Below, piece after piece: positions 1 to 6,405 of a DNA stretch of 7,454 bases. The stretch comes from Chitinophagaceae bacterium (lineage in GTDB: Bacteria; Bacteroidota; Bacteroidia; Chitinophagales; Chitinophagaceae): positions 1 to 7,454 of the forward strand of contig CANLED010000093.1 of NCBI GenBank assembly GCA_947489175.1, written 5' to 3'. A program made the translations under genes and the position numbers. The notes below the pieces were generated by a model. That model had not been told where the DNA came from, did not search any database, and saw only the letters and a list, made by a program, of their open reading frames with translations. Numbering within the stretch: position 1 is the stretch's first letter; each line of letters starts with the position of its first letter.

Positions 1-106
1 CAACACCATTCAATCCACAAAAAGCGATTATTCTCTCTGAAAAAGTGAATTCTATCCCAGGATAATTGCGGAATTGAATGAGGTTGATATGGTTGATTCT
101 AAACAA
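1..106 (-). CDS. recF: DNA replication/repair protein RecF, N-terminal fragment (cut by window edge)
   Basis: Read on the minus strand from a TTG at 106-104, 35 codons stay open to the window edge. The peptide contains QFRNYPGIEF near residues 11-20 and ends FCGLNGV. This matches the RecF N-terminus: a beta strand, the FRNY motif, then the start of Walker A (GxNGxGKT), which the edge cuts before GKT. RecF is a cytoplasmic SMC/ABC-like ATPase that works with RecO and RecR to load RecA at gapped DNA. No in-frame ATG lies between the upstream stop and the FRNY region. TTG at 106 gives MFRINHINLIQFRNY, close to the family's usual start, so I chose it; a non-ATG start is somewhat unusual here. Another SMC-type ATPase is possible, but the FRNY plus GLNGV pairing favours RecF. 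Confidence 0.82.
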   Translation of the reverse strand, partial: MFRINHINLIQFRNYPGIEFTFSERIIAFCGLNGV

Positions 107-137
107 AATGTATAACAGCAAAATTAAGATAAGCAAG

Positions 138-145
138 CAAATTTA
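138..145 (-). promoter_or_regulatory. Candidate recF -7 box (TAAATTTG)
   Basis: The minus strand reads TAAATTTG, an exact match to the Bacteroidota -7 consensus TAnnTTTG, 31 bases ahead of the TTG start of recF. I see no good TTG/TTTG -33 element 19-21 bases upstream. A second exact match on the same strand, TAATTTTG at 119-126, lies so close to the start that its leader would be only a few bases, so the 138-145 copy is preferred. The site is predicted from sequence alone. Confidence 0.45.
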
Positions 146-187
146 TATGAAGCTTTCTTTATGAATGAGTTTTTGTAAATTTCATAC

Positions 188-195
188 TATATTTG
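188..195 (+). promoter_or_regulatory. Candidate pdhA -7 box (TATATTTG)
   Basis: TATATTTG matches the Bacteroidota -7 consensus TAnnTTTG and lies 33 bases ahead of the pdhA ATG, leaving a leader of about 25-30 bases. A TTTTTG at 170-175 resembles a -33 element but is only 12 bases away, shorter than the usual 19-21. At the normal spacing there is only a poor match. An AAAGG at 222-226, two bases before the ATG, is too close for a standard ribosome binding site. Confidence 0.5.
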
Positions 196-228
196 CACAT
201 CATTCAGTAAAAGACGTTTTTAAAGGCT

Positions 229-1224
229 ATGGGGTCAACAACTTTCACAAAAGAAACTTACCTTTATTGGTACGAATTAATGCAGCTGCTTCGTCGTTTT
301 GAAGAAAAGACAGGACAGCTATATGGGATGCAAAAAATCAGGGGGTTTTGTCACCTCTACATCGGGCAAGAAGCCTTGGCCGCTGGTTGCATGACAGCTA
401 CAAAACAAGAAGATCCGTTTATAACAGCGTACAGAGACCATGGTCTTGCACTAGCAAAAGGTATTTCAGCCAATGCGTGTATGGCAGAGCTTTTTGGTAA
501 AGCAACAGGCTGCTCTAAGGGCAAAGGTGGAAGCATGCACTTTTTTGGCAAGGATGAATACTTTTTTGGTGGACATGGTATTGTAGGTGCTCAAATTGGA
601 ACTGGTGCTGGACTTGCTTTTGCTGAGCAGTATAATGAAACCGGAAACGTTTCACTTACTTTTTTTGGAGATGGTGCAGCCAGACAAGGGATGCTTCACG
701 AAACTTTCAACTTGGCCATGCTTTGGAAGCTTCCAGTTATTTTCATTTGCGAAAATAACCATTATGCAATGGGAACTTCTGTAGAAAGAACTTCTAATGT
801 AACCGATTTATATAAATTGGCAGATGCTTATGAAATGCCTTCTGACAGCGTGAATGGGATGAGTCCAGAAGCAGTTCATGAGGCTGTAGCCAGGGCTGTG
901 AAACGTGCTAGAGAGGGTGGTGGACCAACTCTGTTGGAAATGAAAACATACCGTTTCAAAGGACATTCAATGAGTGATCCACAGAAATACAGAAGTAAGG
1001 ATGAGGTTGAAGAGTACAAAGATCAAGATCCAATTGAAACCACTAAGAAAAAATTGATAGAAAACTTCGGTGTTACAGAAGCTGAAATTGAGGTAATAAA
1101 TGATAGAATCAAAGAAGTAGTTGAAGAATGTGTACGATTTGCGGAAGAAAGTCCTTGGCCCAATGATGATGAATTGCTAAAGGATGTTTACCAGCAGACT
1201 GATTATCCATTCATCTTAGACTAA
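229..1224 (+). CDS. pdhA: Pyruvate dehydrogenase E1 component, alpha subunit
   Basis: The 331-residue product is the thiamine-diphosphate-binding alpha chain of the alpha2beta2 E1, which decarboxylates pyruvate and acetylates the lipoyl arm of E2 to feed acetyl-CoA synthesis in the cytoplasm. Visible motifs are the GFCHLYIGQEA substrate-channel region (39-49), KGKGGSMHFF (98-106), and the TPP/Mg site starting at GDG 147-149 and ending at ENN 175-177. The loop TYRFKGHSMSDP (240-251) corresponds to the phosphorylation loop of mitochondrial E1 alpha, and Ser247 aligns with its site 1. Length fits the family of split alpha/beta enzymes. The ATG at 229 gives the normal N-terminus; the next Met (residue 18) would remove the first helix. 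The beta subunit, E2 and E3 are not in the window. A branched-chain 2-oxoacid dehydrogenase alpha chain is the main alternative, but the motifs read as PdhA. Confidence 0.93.
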   Translation: MGSTTFTKETYLYWYELMQLLRRFEEKTGQLYGMQKIRGFCHLYIGQEALAAGCMTATKQEDPFITAYRDHGLALAKGISANACMAELFGKATGCSKGKGGSMHFFGKDEYFFGGHGIVGAQIGTGAGLAFAEQYNETGNVSLTFFGDGAARQGMLHETFNLAMLWKLPVIFICENNHYAMGTSVERTSNVTDLYKLADAYEMPSDSVNGMSPEAVHEAVARAVKRAREGGGPTLLEMKTYRFKGHSMSDPQKYRSKDEVEEYKDQDPIETTKKKLIENFGVTEAEIEVINDRIKEVVEECVRFAEESPWPNDDELLKDVYQQTDYPFILD

Positions 1225-1265
1225 TTATTAACCCATTCAGATTTCTCACCAAAAAAACAACAGCC

Positions 1266-1919
1266 ATGTCAGAACAAGAAACGATAACAAAAGCCATAGG
1301 ATTCTGGGAAAAAAACAACAAAAAAATTGTAACAATACTTGGAGTTCTAATCATTGTAGTAGGTGGATATTTTACCTATACCAATTTAGTCCAAATTCCA
1401 AATGAAAAAAAGGCTTCAGAAGAATTATTTGCAGCTGAAAACTTTTTTAGGAAAGATTCATTCACCTTAGCGCTTAACGGAACAGCAAGCGCATCTGGTT
1501 TTTTAAAGGTAATTGATAAGTATAGCAGCACAAAAGCGGGTAATTTAGCCAAATATTATGCGGGTATCTGTTACTTGCAAAATGGTGAATTCCAGAAAGC
1601 TATTGATAAACTTTCTTCATTCAGTGCTAATGGGTCTGGTCAGGTAGAAGCAAAAGCTGAAGGCTTGTTAGGTGACGCTTATGCTGAACTTAAGAAAAAT
1701 GACGAGGCAATTAAGCACTACAAAACAGCAGGAACATTATTTCAAGAAGATCAAGCTATTTCCTCAGAATATCTTTTTCGCGGTGCTTTGTTAAGCGAAA
1801 TAAATGGCAACACCGAACAAGCTATTGAATTGTATCAAATTGTAAAAGATAAGTTTCCAAGGACTGAAAAAGGTTTCGTGGTTGATAAATATTTAACGAG
1901 ATTGGGAGCAATCAAATAA
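1266..1919 (+). CDS. Membrane-anchored tetratricopeptide-repeat protein (YfgM-like layout)
   Basis: The 217-residue product has a short charged N-terminus with basic KNNKK (16-20), one hydrophobic membrane segment at about 21-39, and a soluble C-terminal part. That part holds about three TPR-like helix pairs: roughly 95-119 (YYAGICYLQNGEFQKAI), 129-157 (GLLGDAYAELKKNDEAI) and 167-198 (YLFRGALLSEINGNTEQAI). The lysines before the segment suggest N-in topology with the TPRs outside the inner membrane, as in YfgM-type proteins that associate with secretion and assembly machinery. Such a partner here is only inferred. The gene starts 41 bases after pdhA and ends six bases before ribH, so it is probably co-transcribed with them. 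TPRs mediate protein-protein contacts and give no enzyme activity. Confidence 0.8.
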   Translation: MSEQETITKAIGFWEKNNKKIVTILGVLIIVVGGYFTYTNLVQIPNEKKASEELFAAENFFRKDSFTLALNGTASASGFLKVIDKYSSTKAGNLAKYYAGICYLQNGEFQKAIDKLSSFSANGSGQVEAKAEGLLGDAYAELKKNDEAIKHYKTAGTLFQEDQAISSEYLFRGALLSEINGNTEQAIELYQIVKDKFPRTEKGFVVDKYLTRLGAIK

Positions 1920-1925
1920 CTTTAA

Positions 1926-2432
1926 ATGGCATCATCTGGCAAATCAGGAATAAATGACACAGGCACTTTTATCAAAAAAGGTGCCTGTGTTGTAATTGTA
2001 CGAACTGAATGGAATAGTGAAATTGTTGATAAACTAGAAGAAGGCTGCAAACAAAAACTTAGTGCTTGTGGGATTGAAAATGTCATCGTCCTAAATATAC
2101 CTGGTGCTGTTGAAATCCCCTTTTCCATTAAACATTGTTGGGAAAAATTAAAGCATAAAGAGATCAAGCCCGATGCATTTATTGCTCTGGGAACTGTTAT
2201 TCAAGGCGATACACCACATTTTGATTATGTATGTAAAATGGTAGCTGATGGAATATTGCAGCTCAATTTAACACTGCCTGTACCTACTATTTTTGGAGTG
2301 TTGACAGTCAATACCAAGCAAAAAGCGTTGGATAGAATTGGAGGAAAAGATGGCCACAAAGGCGAAGAAGCCGCAGATGCTGCTATCAAAATGATTCAAC
2401 TTTCAGACACTATCGCTAACATCAATTCATAA
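1926..2432 (+). CDS. ribH: 6,7-dimethyl-8-ribityllumazine synthase
   Basis: This enzyme condenses 5-amino-6-ribitylaminouracil with 3,4-dihydroxybutanone 4-phosphate, the penultimate step of riboflavin synthesis, and usually assembles as cytoplasmic pentamers or 60-mer shells. The 168-residue protein shows the family motifs in order: RTEWN (26-30) with the aromatic that stacks on the substrate, PGAVEIP (59-65), GTVIQGDTPHFDYV (89-102) with the catalytic His98, FGVLTVNT (123-130), and the phosphate-site region R137 and HKGEEAA (144-150). It is slightly longer than the roughly 155 residues common elsewhere, because of a variable N-terminal tail of about 19 residues. That tail is encoded by a strong inverted repeat (1957-1990). 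Spacing is six bases after the TPR gene and nine before the next gene, suggesting an operon. I see no FMN riboswitch upstream. Confidence 0.95.
   Translation: MASSGKSGINDTGTFIKKGACVVIVRTEWNSEIVDKLEEGCKQKLSACGIENVIVLNIPGAVEIPFSIKHCWEKLKHKEIKPDAFIALGTVIQGDTPHFDYVCKMVADGILQLNLTLPVPTIFGVLTVNTKQKALDRIGGKDGHKGEEAADAAIKMIQLSDTIANINS
1957..1990 (+). repeat. Inverted repeat / RNA hairpin within the 5' end of ribH
   Basis: The arms ACACAGGCAC (1957-1966) and GTGCCTGTGT (1981-1990) are perfect complements of ten bases. Inside them TTTT (1967-1970) can pair with AAAG (1977-1980), with one G-U pair, giving a 14-pair stem around a six-base loop ATCAAA. G-U pairs could extend the outer end. It lies 31 bases after the ATG, within the codons for residues 11-22, and is not followed by a T run, so it is not a classic terminator. 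Its role is unknown. Confidence 0.75.
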
Positions 2433-2441
2433 GAATCTATC

Positions 2442-3161
2442 ATGCACGTACATGTATTTATACCCTGTTTTATTGATCAACTTTATCCAACTGCAGGTTT
2501 CAATACAATCAAGGTATTAGAGAAAGCTGGTTGTACAGTTCACTATAACGCTAACCAAACTTGTTGCGGTCAGCCCGCCTTCAACGCAGGTTATTGGGGA
2601 GAATCTCGCGAAATTTGCAATAAGTTCATGGATGATTTTTCAGATGCCTCTTACATTGTAATGCCTAGTGCATCTTGCGCTGGTTTTGTTAAGAATTACT
2701 TCCCCAAGATATTCGATAATGCAGCAAGTAACAAGAACATCAACTCTTTTAAAACAAAGGTTTTTGAACTTAGTGATTTTTTAGTGAATGAAATGAAGGT
2801 TGTTGACTTAGGTGCTAGATTTAAAGGCATTGCAACTTATCATGATTCTTGTGCTGCATTGCGCGAATGTAAAATAAAATCTGAACCAAGAAAGTTGTTG
2901 GGAAATGTAGCTGGCTTAGAATTAATAGAAATGAATGATACAGAAACCTGTTGTGGATTTGGTGGTACCTTTGCCGTTAAATTTGAAGACATCTCTGTAG
3001 CAATGGGTGAACAAAAAGTACAGCATATCATAGATTCAAAAGCTGATTTTTTAATTTCTACAGATTTAAGCTGCCTCATGCACATCGATGGCGTTATTCA
3101 AAAGAAAAATTATCCAGTAAAATCACTCCATTTAGCGGATGTTCTTGCCAGTGGATATTAA
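2442..3161 (+). CDS. LutA/YkgE-type cysteine-rich (CCG-domain) Fe-S protein
   Basis: The 239-residue length matches the LutA/YkgE family (about 238). These are cytoplasmic subunits with two CCG domains that hold Fe-S clusters in 2-hydroxyacid (L-lactate, glycolate) oxidation or heterodisulfide-type redox complexes. Domain 1 shows PCF with Cys9, CCGQPAFNAGY (41-51) and SASCAG with Cys79. Domain 2 shows HDSCAALREC (134-143), CCGFGGTFAVKFED (170-183) and SCLMH with Cys211. The single cysteines at 79 and 211 are not followed by the second cysteine of a full CX2C, as I recall for LutA-like members. The usual partners LutB and LutC are absent from the window, so lactate oxidation is not shown. The gene starts nine bases after ribH and is likely co-transcribed. 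A role in another redox complex is equally possible. Confidence 0.85.
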   Translation: MHVHVFIPCFIDQLYPTAGFNTIKVLEKAGCTVHYNANQTCCGQPAFNAGYWGESREICNKFMDDFSDASYIVMPSASCAGFVKNYFPKIFDNAASNKNINSFKTKVFELSDFLVNEMKVVDLGARFKGIATYHDSCAALRECKIKSEPRKLLGNVAGLELIEMNDTETCCGFGGTFAVKFEDISVAMGEQKVQHIIDSKADFLISTDLSCLMHIDGVIQKKNYPVKSLHLADVLASGY

Positions 3162-3190
3162 AATATGTAAACTTTTTTTCAATTCAATTT

Positions 3191-3598
3191 ATGGCATACT
3201 GGCTCATTAAATCAGAACCTTTTAAATATTCATGGGATAAATTCGTGGAAGATGGCTCCACTTTCTGGGATGGCGTGAGGAATTATGGCGCACGCAACAA
3301 CCTCCGCAGCATGAAAAAAGGCGACTTCGCTTTTTTTTATCACAGCAACGAAGGATTGGAAATAGTTGGGATAGCAAAAGTTATTAAAGAGTCTTACCAA
3401 GATCCTACCACAGAAGAAACTGCCTGGCTCGTGGTAGATTTTATGCCGCATAAAAAACTAAAAAATCCAGTCACACTTGCTCAAGTTAAAGCGGAACCTT
3501 CCCTTGCACAAATGGCCTTAATCAGGTTAGGCAGGTTGTCTGTACAACCTGTTTTAGAAAGCGAATGGGATACCATCATGGAAATGGCAGGTGAATAA
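3191..3598 (+). CDS. EVE-domain protein
   Basis: The 135-residue protein is a single EVE domain, a PUA-like beta-barrel fold related to human THYN1 and the YTH domain. EVE domains are thought to read modified bases in DNA or RNA through an aromatic pocket. Characteristic stretches are YWLIKSEP (3-10), WDGVRNYGARNNLR (26-39), KGDFAFFYHSN (43-53), and IVGIAKVIKESYQDPT (58-73). The C-terminal half, FMPHKKLKNPVTLAQVK (84-100), also follows the family, so the domain appears complete. It starts 29 bases after the LutA-like gene with no clear ribosome binding site. The first third (3241-3350) is about 49% GC by my count, richer than its surroundings, with several CGC arginine codons. No modification enzyme or nuclease is adjacent, so a defence role has no support here. 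Confidence 0.9.
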   Translation: MAYWLIKSEPFKYSWDKFVEDGSTFWDGVRNYGARNNLRSMKKGDFAFFYHSNEGLEIVGIAKVIKESYQDPTTEETAWLVVDFMPHKKLKNPVTLAQVKAEPSLAQMALIRLGRLSVQPVLESEWDTIMEMAGE

Positions 3599-3684
3599 TT
3601 TCTTCTCATCTTTCGAATAATTTAAGGCCTCAACTTATTCATATTTATGGCATAAAAGGTGGATAAACTTCATGCTGAAATTCA

Positions 3685-3714
3685 TTGATTTACGCACAAT
3701 TTTGGGTAAATTTG
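3685..3714 (+). promoter_or_regulatory. Predicted gyrA promoter (TTG - 19 - TAAATTTG)
   Basis: TAAATTTG at 3707-3714 matches the Bacteroidota -7 box exactly, and TTG at 3685-3687 sits 19 bases upstream, the usual -33 spacing. Transcription would start near 3720, leaving a leader of about 40 bases before the gyrA ATG. It lies in the 161-base gap after the EVE gene. This is the only site in the window where both elements and their spacing fit, so gyrA probably has its own transcript. I see no strong terminator for the preceding genes in this gap. Confidence 0.65.
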
Positions 3715-3743
3715 TGTATTAATTTTTATTGCTAATAAAGGCG

Positions 3744-3752
3744 ATGAACTAA
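3744..3752 (+). other. Start-stop mini-ORF (ATG AAC TAA) in gyrA leader
   Basis: An ATG at 3744 is followed by one sense codon and a TAA, ending seven bases before the gyrA ATG in a different frame. AAAGG (3737-3741) sits two bases upstream. Just before it, TTTATT and AATAAA (3725-3739) could form a weak AT-only hairpin around GCT. Whether ribosomes use it is unknown; it may be chance. Confidence 0.3.
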
Positions 3753-3759
3753 TTTCAAA

Positions 3760-6342
3760 ATGGACGAAAAACAACTTCCCGAGCAAACAAACGACGACAA
3801 CAGAATAATTTCCATCAATATAGAGGAGCAAATGAAAGCCGCCTATATAGATTACTCTATGAGTGTAATCGTAGGAAGGGCATTGCCTGATGTAAGAGAT
3901 GGATTAAAACCCGTTCACCGCAGAATTCTATTTGCCATGAATGAGTTGGGCATGGATTATAACAAGCCAACCAGAAAATGCGCTAGAATAGTGGGTGAAG
4001 TTTTGGGTAAATACCATCCTCATGGAGATACAGCAGTATATGATGCCTTGGTAAGGATGGCCCAAGAATGGAATACACGTTATCCAACAATTGATAAACA
4101 AGGTAACTTTGGTTCACCCGACGGTGAAGGTCCTGCAGCCATGCGTTACACAGAGGCAAGGTTACAACGTTTGGCTGGTTTTATGATGGATGATATCGAT
4201 AAAGATACAGTTGATTTTCAACTCAATTTCGATGATTCCATTGAAGAGCCTACAGTACTTCCCTCAAAAATTCCGCATTTGCTTATTAACGGAAGCAGCG
4301 GTATTGCTGTTGGAATGGCTACAAATATGTTGCCACATAACCTAACTGAAGTTATTGATGGTTGCATCGCTTATATTGAAAATAAAGAAATTAGCATTGA
4401 CGACCTTATGTTGTTGGTGAAGGCCCCAGATTTTCCTGGTGGAGGTACCATTTATGGCATGGAAGGTGTTAAAGCCGCGATGCATACTGGTAGGGGAAGG
4501 GTAGTGTTGAGAGGTGTAGTTTCAATCGACACAAAACCCAACGGTAGAGAGCAAATTGTTATCACCGCAGTGCCTTACCAAGTTAGTAGGGACGTACTCA
4601 CGGCAAGAGTAGGTCAGTTGGTTATTGAAAAAATAATCGATGGCATCACGCATGTTAACAACGAATCGAACGAAAAAGAAGGTACTAGAATTGTAATCGA
4701 TGTTAGAAAAGATGCAGTTGCCAATGTTATTGTAAACCAATTATACAAATTTACAGACCTTCAAACTTCTTATGGCATCAACAACGTTGCCATTGTAAAG
4801 GGAAGGCCTCGTATCTTGAACTTGAAGGACTTGATTTCAATATTCATTGAATTCAGGCATGAAATAGTTATTAGAAGGGCTAAATACCAACTGAGAGAAG
4901 CTGAGAAAAAAGCCCATATTTTAGAGGGTTATTTAATTGCCCTAGATCATTTGGATGAGGTAATAAGATTAATCAGAAATGCCGTAAACCCAGAAGCGGC
5001 CCGTGAAGGATTGATTGCAGAGTTTGGAATGAGTGAGATACAAGCCAAAGCTGTATTGGAACTAAGGTTGCAAAGGCTTACAGGCATGGAAATCGACAAG
5101 ATAAAAGAGGAGTACAATGAAATCATGAAACTCATCACTTATTTAAAAGATTTGTTGTCTGACGAAACCAAACGTTTCGAACTCATCAAGACCGAATTAT
5201 TGGAAGTAAAAGATAAGTTTGGGGATGCTAGGAAGACTGAAATCACTTATCTTGACAATGAAGTAAGCATAGAAGACCTCATTAAAAAAGAAGATGTTGT
5301 TATCACCGTATCTCACCTAGGATACATCAAAAGGACTTCTGCTGATGAGTTCCGCCAGCAAAAAAGAGGTGGTAGGGGTTCAATGGGTGGCAAAACCAGA
5401 AACGAAGATTTCATAGAGCATTTGTTTGTTGCCTCAACTCACCATACCTTGATGTTCTTCACCGAAAAAGGCCGTTGTTATTGGTTGAAAGTATATCAAA
5501 TACCTGATGGAGAAAAACAAGGAAAGGGCAGGGCAATTCAGAATCTAATGCAACTTCCTCAAGATGATAAAATACGTGCTATCATCGACGTAAAGAATTT
5601 ACAGGACGAAGAATTTGTAAAAAGTCACTACATCGTTCTTTGTACCAAACAAGGTGTAATCAAAAAAACATATCTAGAAGATTTCAGCAGACCTCGTGCC
5701 AACGGTGTTAATGCAATAACCATCAATGAAGGTGACCAATTGCTGAATGCCAAAATGACTGACGGAAATTCTGAAATTATGTTAGCCATCAAATCGGGCA
5801 GAGCCATTCGTTTCCCAGAATCTAAAGTAAGGCCAACAGGCAGGGGAGCGATTGGGGTTACGGGTATTGAGGTTGATGATACCTCAGATGAAGTGGTGGG
5901 TATGGTTTGTGTGAACAGCGAAGATAAGTCAAGGGCTATTTTGGTTGTTTCTGAAAAAGGGTATGGTAAAAAGACGAATATTGAAGAATATCGCATCACA
6001 AATAGGGGCGGTAAGGGTGTAAAAACCATCAGTGTTACGGAAAAAACTGGTAAATTGGTTGGTATTCTTGATGTGGGTGATAAAGAAGATTTGATGATTA
6101 CCTGTGTGTCTGGCGTTACCATTAGAACAGGAATTTCTTCTATTAGTGAGCAAGGAAGGGCTACTCAAGGAGTAAAATTGATCAGGTTAGATGATGAAGA
6201 TCAAATTGCAGCCATTACAAATTTGAACGAAGAAGAAGTTGAAGTAGAAACAGTAGAGACTGACATCATAACCCCTGAAACTGATATAATAACACCAGAA
6301 GAAGGAAATTCAACAGAAAATAACACAGAAGAAACAGTTTAA
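3760..6342 (+). CDS. gyrA: DNA gyrase subunit A
   Basis: The 860-residue product is the breakage-reunion subunit of DNA gyrase, which with GyrB introduces negative supercoils using ATP. The winged-helix/tower core begins near IDYSMSVIVGRALPDVRDG (30-48). The quinolone region HPHGDTAVYD (86-95) carries Thr91 and Asp95 at the E. coli Ser83 and Asp87 positions. AAMRYTEAR (126-134) holds the catalytic Tyr130, and GSSGIAVGM (178-186) contains the DNA-intercalating Ile182. A coiled-coil tower follows at about 370-490, then the beta-pinwheel DNA-wrapping domain (about 505-820). The GyrA box QKRGGRG (534-540) identifies gyrase rather than topoisomerase IV ParC. The tail from about 823 is acidic and holds a tandem TDIITPE repeat (834-847). 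The ATG at 3760 gives the usual N-terminus. Length is between B. subtilis (about 821) and E. coli (875). Confidence 0.97.
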   Translation: MDEKQLPEQTNDDNRIISINIEEQMKAAYIDYSMSVIVGRALPDVRDGLKPVHRRILFAMNELGMDYNKPTRKCARIVGEVLGKYHPHGDTAVYDALVRMAQEWNTRYPTIDKQGNFGSPDGEGPAAMRYTEARLQRLAGFMMDDIDKDTVDFQLNFDDSIEEPTVLPSKIPHLLINGSSGIAVGMATNMLPHNLTEVIDGCIAYIENKEISIDDLMLLVKAPDFPGGGTIYGMEGVKAAMHTGRGRVVLRGVVSIDTKPNGREQIVITAVPYQVSRDVLTARVGQLVIEKIIDGITHVNNESNEKEGTRIVIDVRKDAVANVIVNQLYKFTDLQTSYGINNVAIVKGRPRILNLKDLISIFIEFRHEIVIRRAKYQLREAEKKAHILEGYLIALDHLDEVIRLIRNAVNPEAAREGLIAEFGMSEIQAKAVLELRLQRLTGMEIDKIKEEYNEIMKLITYLKDLLSDETKRFELIKTELLEVKDKFGDARKTEITYLDNEVSIEDLIKKEDVVITVSHLGYIKRTSADEFRQQKRGGRGSMGGKTRNEDFIEHLFVASTHHTLMFFTEKGRCYWLKVYQIPDGEKQGKGRAIQNLMQLPQDDKIRAIIDVKNLQDEEFVKSHYIVLCTKQGVIKKTYLEDFSRPRANGVNAITINEGDQLLNAKMTDGNSEIMLAIKSGRAIRFPESKVRPTGRGAIGVTGIEVDDTSDEVVGMVCVNSEDKSRAILVVSEKGYGKKTNIEEYRITNRGGKGVKTISVTEKTGKLVGILDVGDKEDLMITCVSGVTIRTGISSISEQGRATQGVKLIRLDDEDQIAAITNLNEEEVEVETVETDIITPETDIITPEEGNSTENNTEETV
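6259..6300 (+). repeat. Tandem 21-base repeat encoding TDIITPE twice in the GyrA tail
   Basis: Two adjacent 21-base units (6259-6279 and 6280-6300) each encode TDIITPE. They differ at four bases, all third-codon positions and all silent (GAC/GAT, ATC/ATA, ACC/ACA, CCT/CCA). The repeat lies in the acidic C-terminal tail, downstream of the pinwheel. Confidence 0.85.
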
Positions 6343-6405
6343 TTAAAAAAAGCATCTTATCTTAAACTATCAATTGTAAGTATTAAATCATCACAATCAA
6401 CAAGT

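Noticed and set aside
2288..2295. TATTTTTG inside ribH, an exact TAnnTTTG match that could be an internal promoter
   Set aside because: No TTG at the right distance upstream, and such matches are expected by chance in AT-rich coding sequence.
3162..3190. T run (CTTTTTTTC) between the LutA-like gene and the EVE gene, as a possible terminator
   Set aside because: The preceding sequence forms no stable stem, so it lacks the hairpin of an intrinsic terminator.
3191..3598. EVE protein as part of a restriction or defence system
   Set aside because: No nuclease, helicase or methyltransferase gene is nearby; its neighbours are housekeeping genes.
3593..3623. Nine-base direct repeat GAATAATTT at 3593-3601 and 3615-3623, spanning the EVE stop codon
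   Set aside because: Short and AT-rich, with no further repeat units or element between; likely chance in this composition.
5628..6168. Long minus-strand open frames opposite the gyrA C-terminal half
   Set aside because: They overlap a strongly conserved gene, and their peptides are low-complexity with no recognisable motif; antisense shadows.
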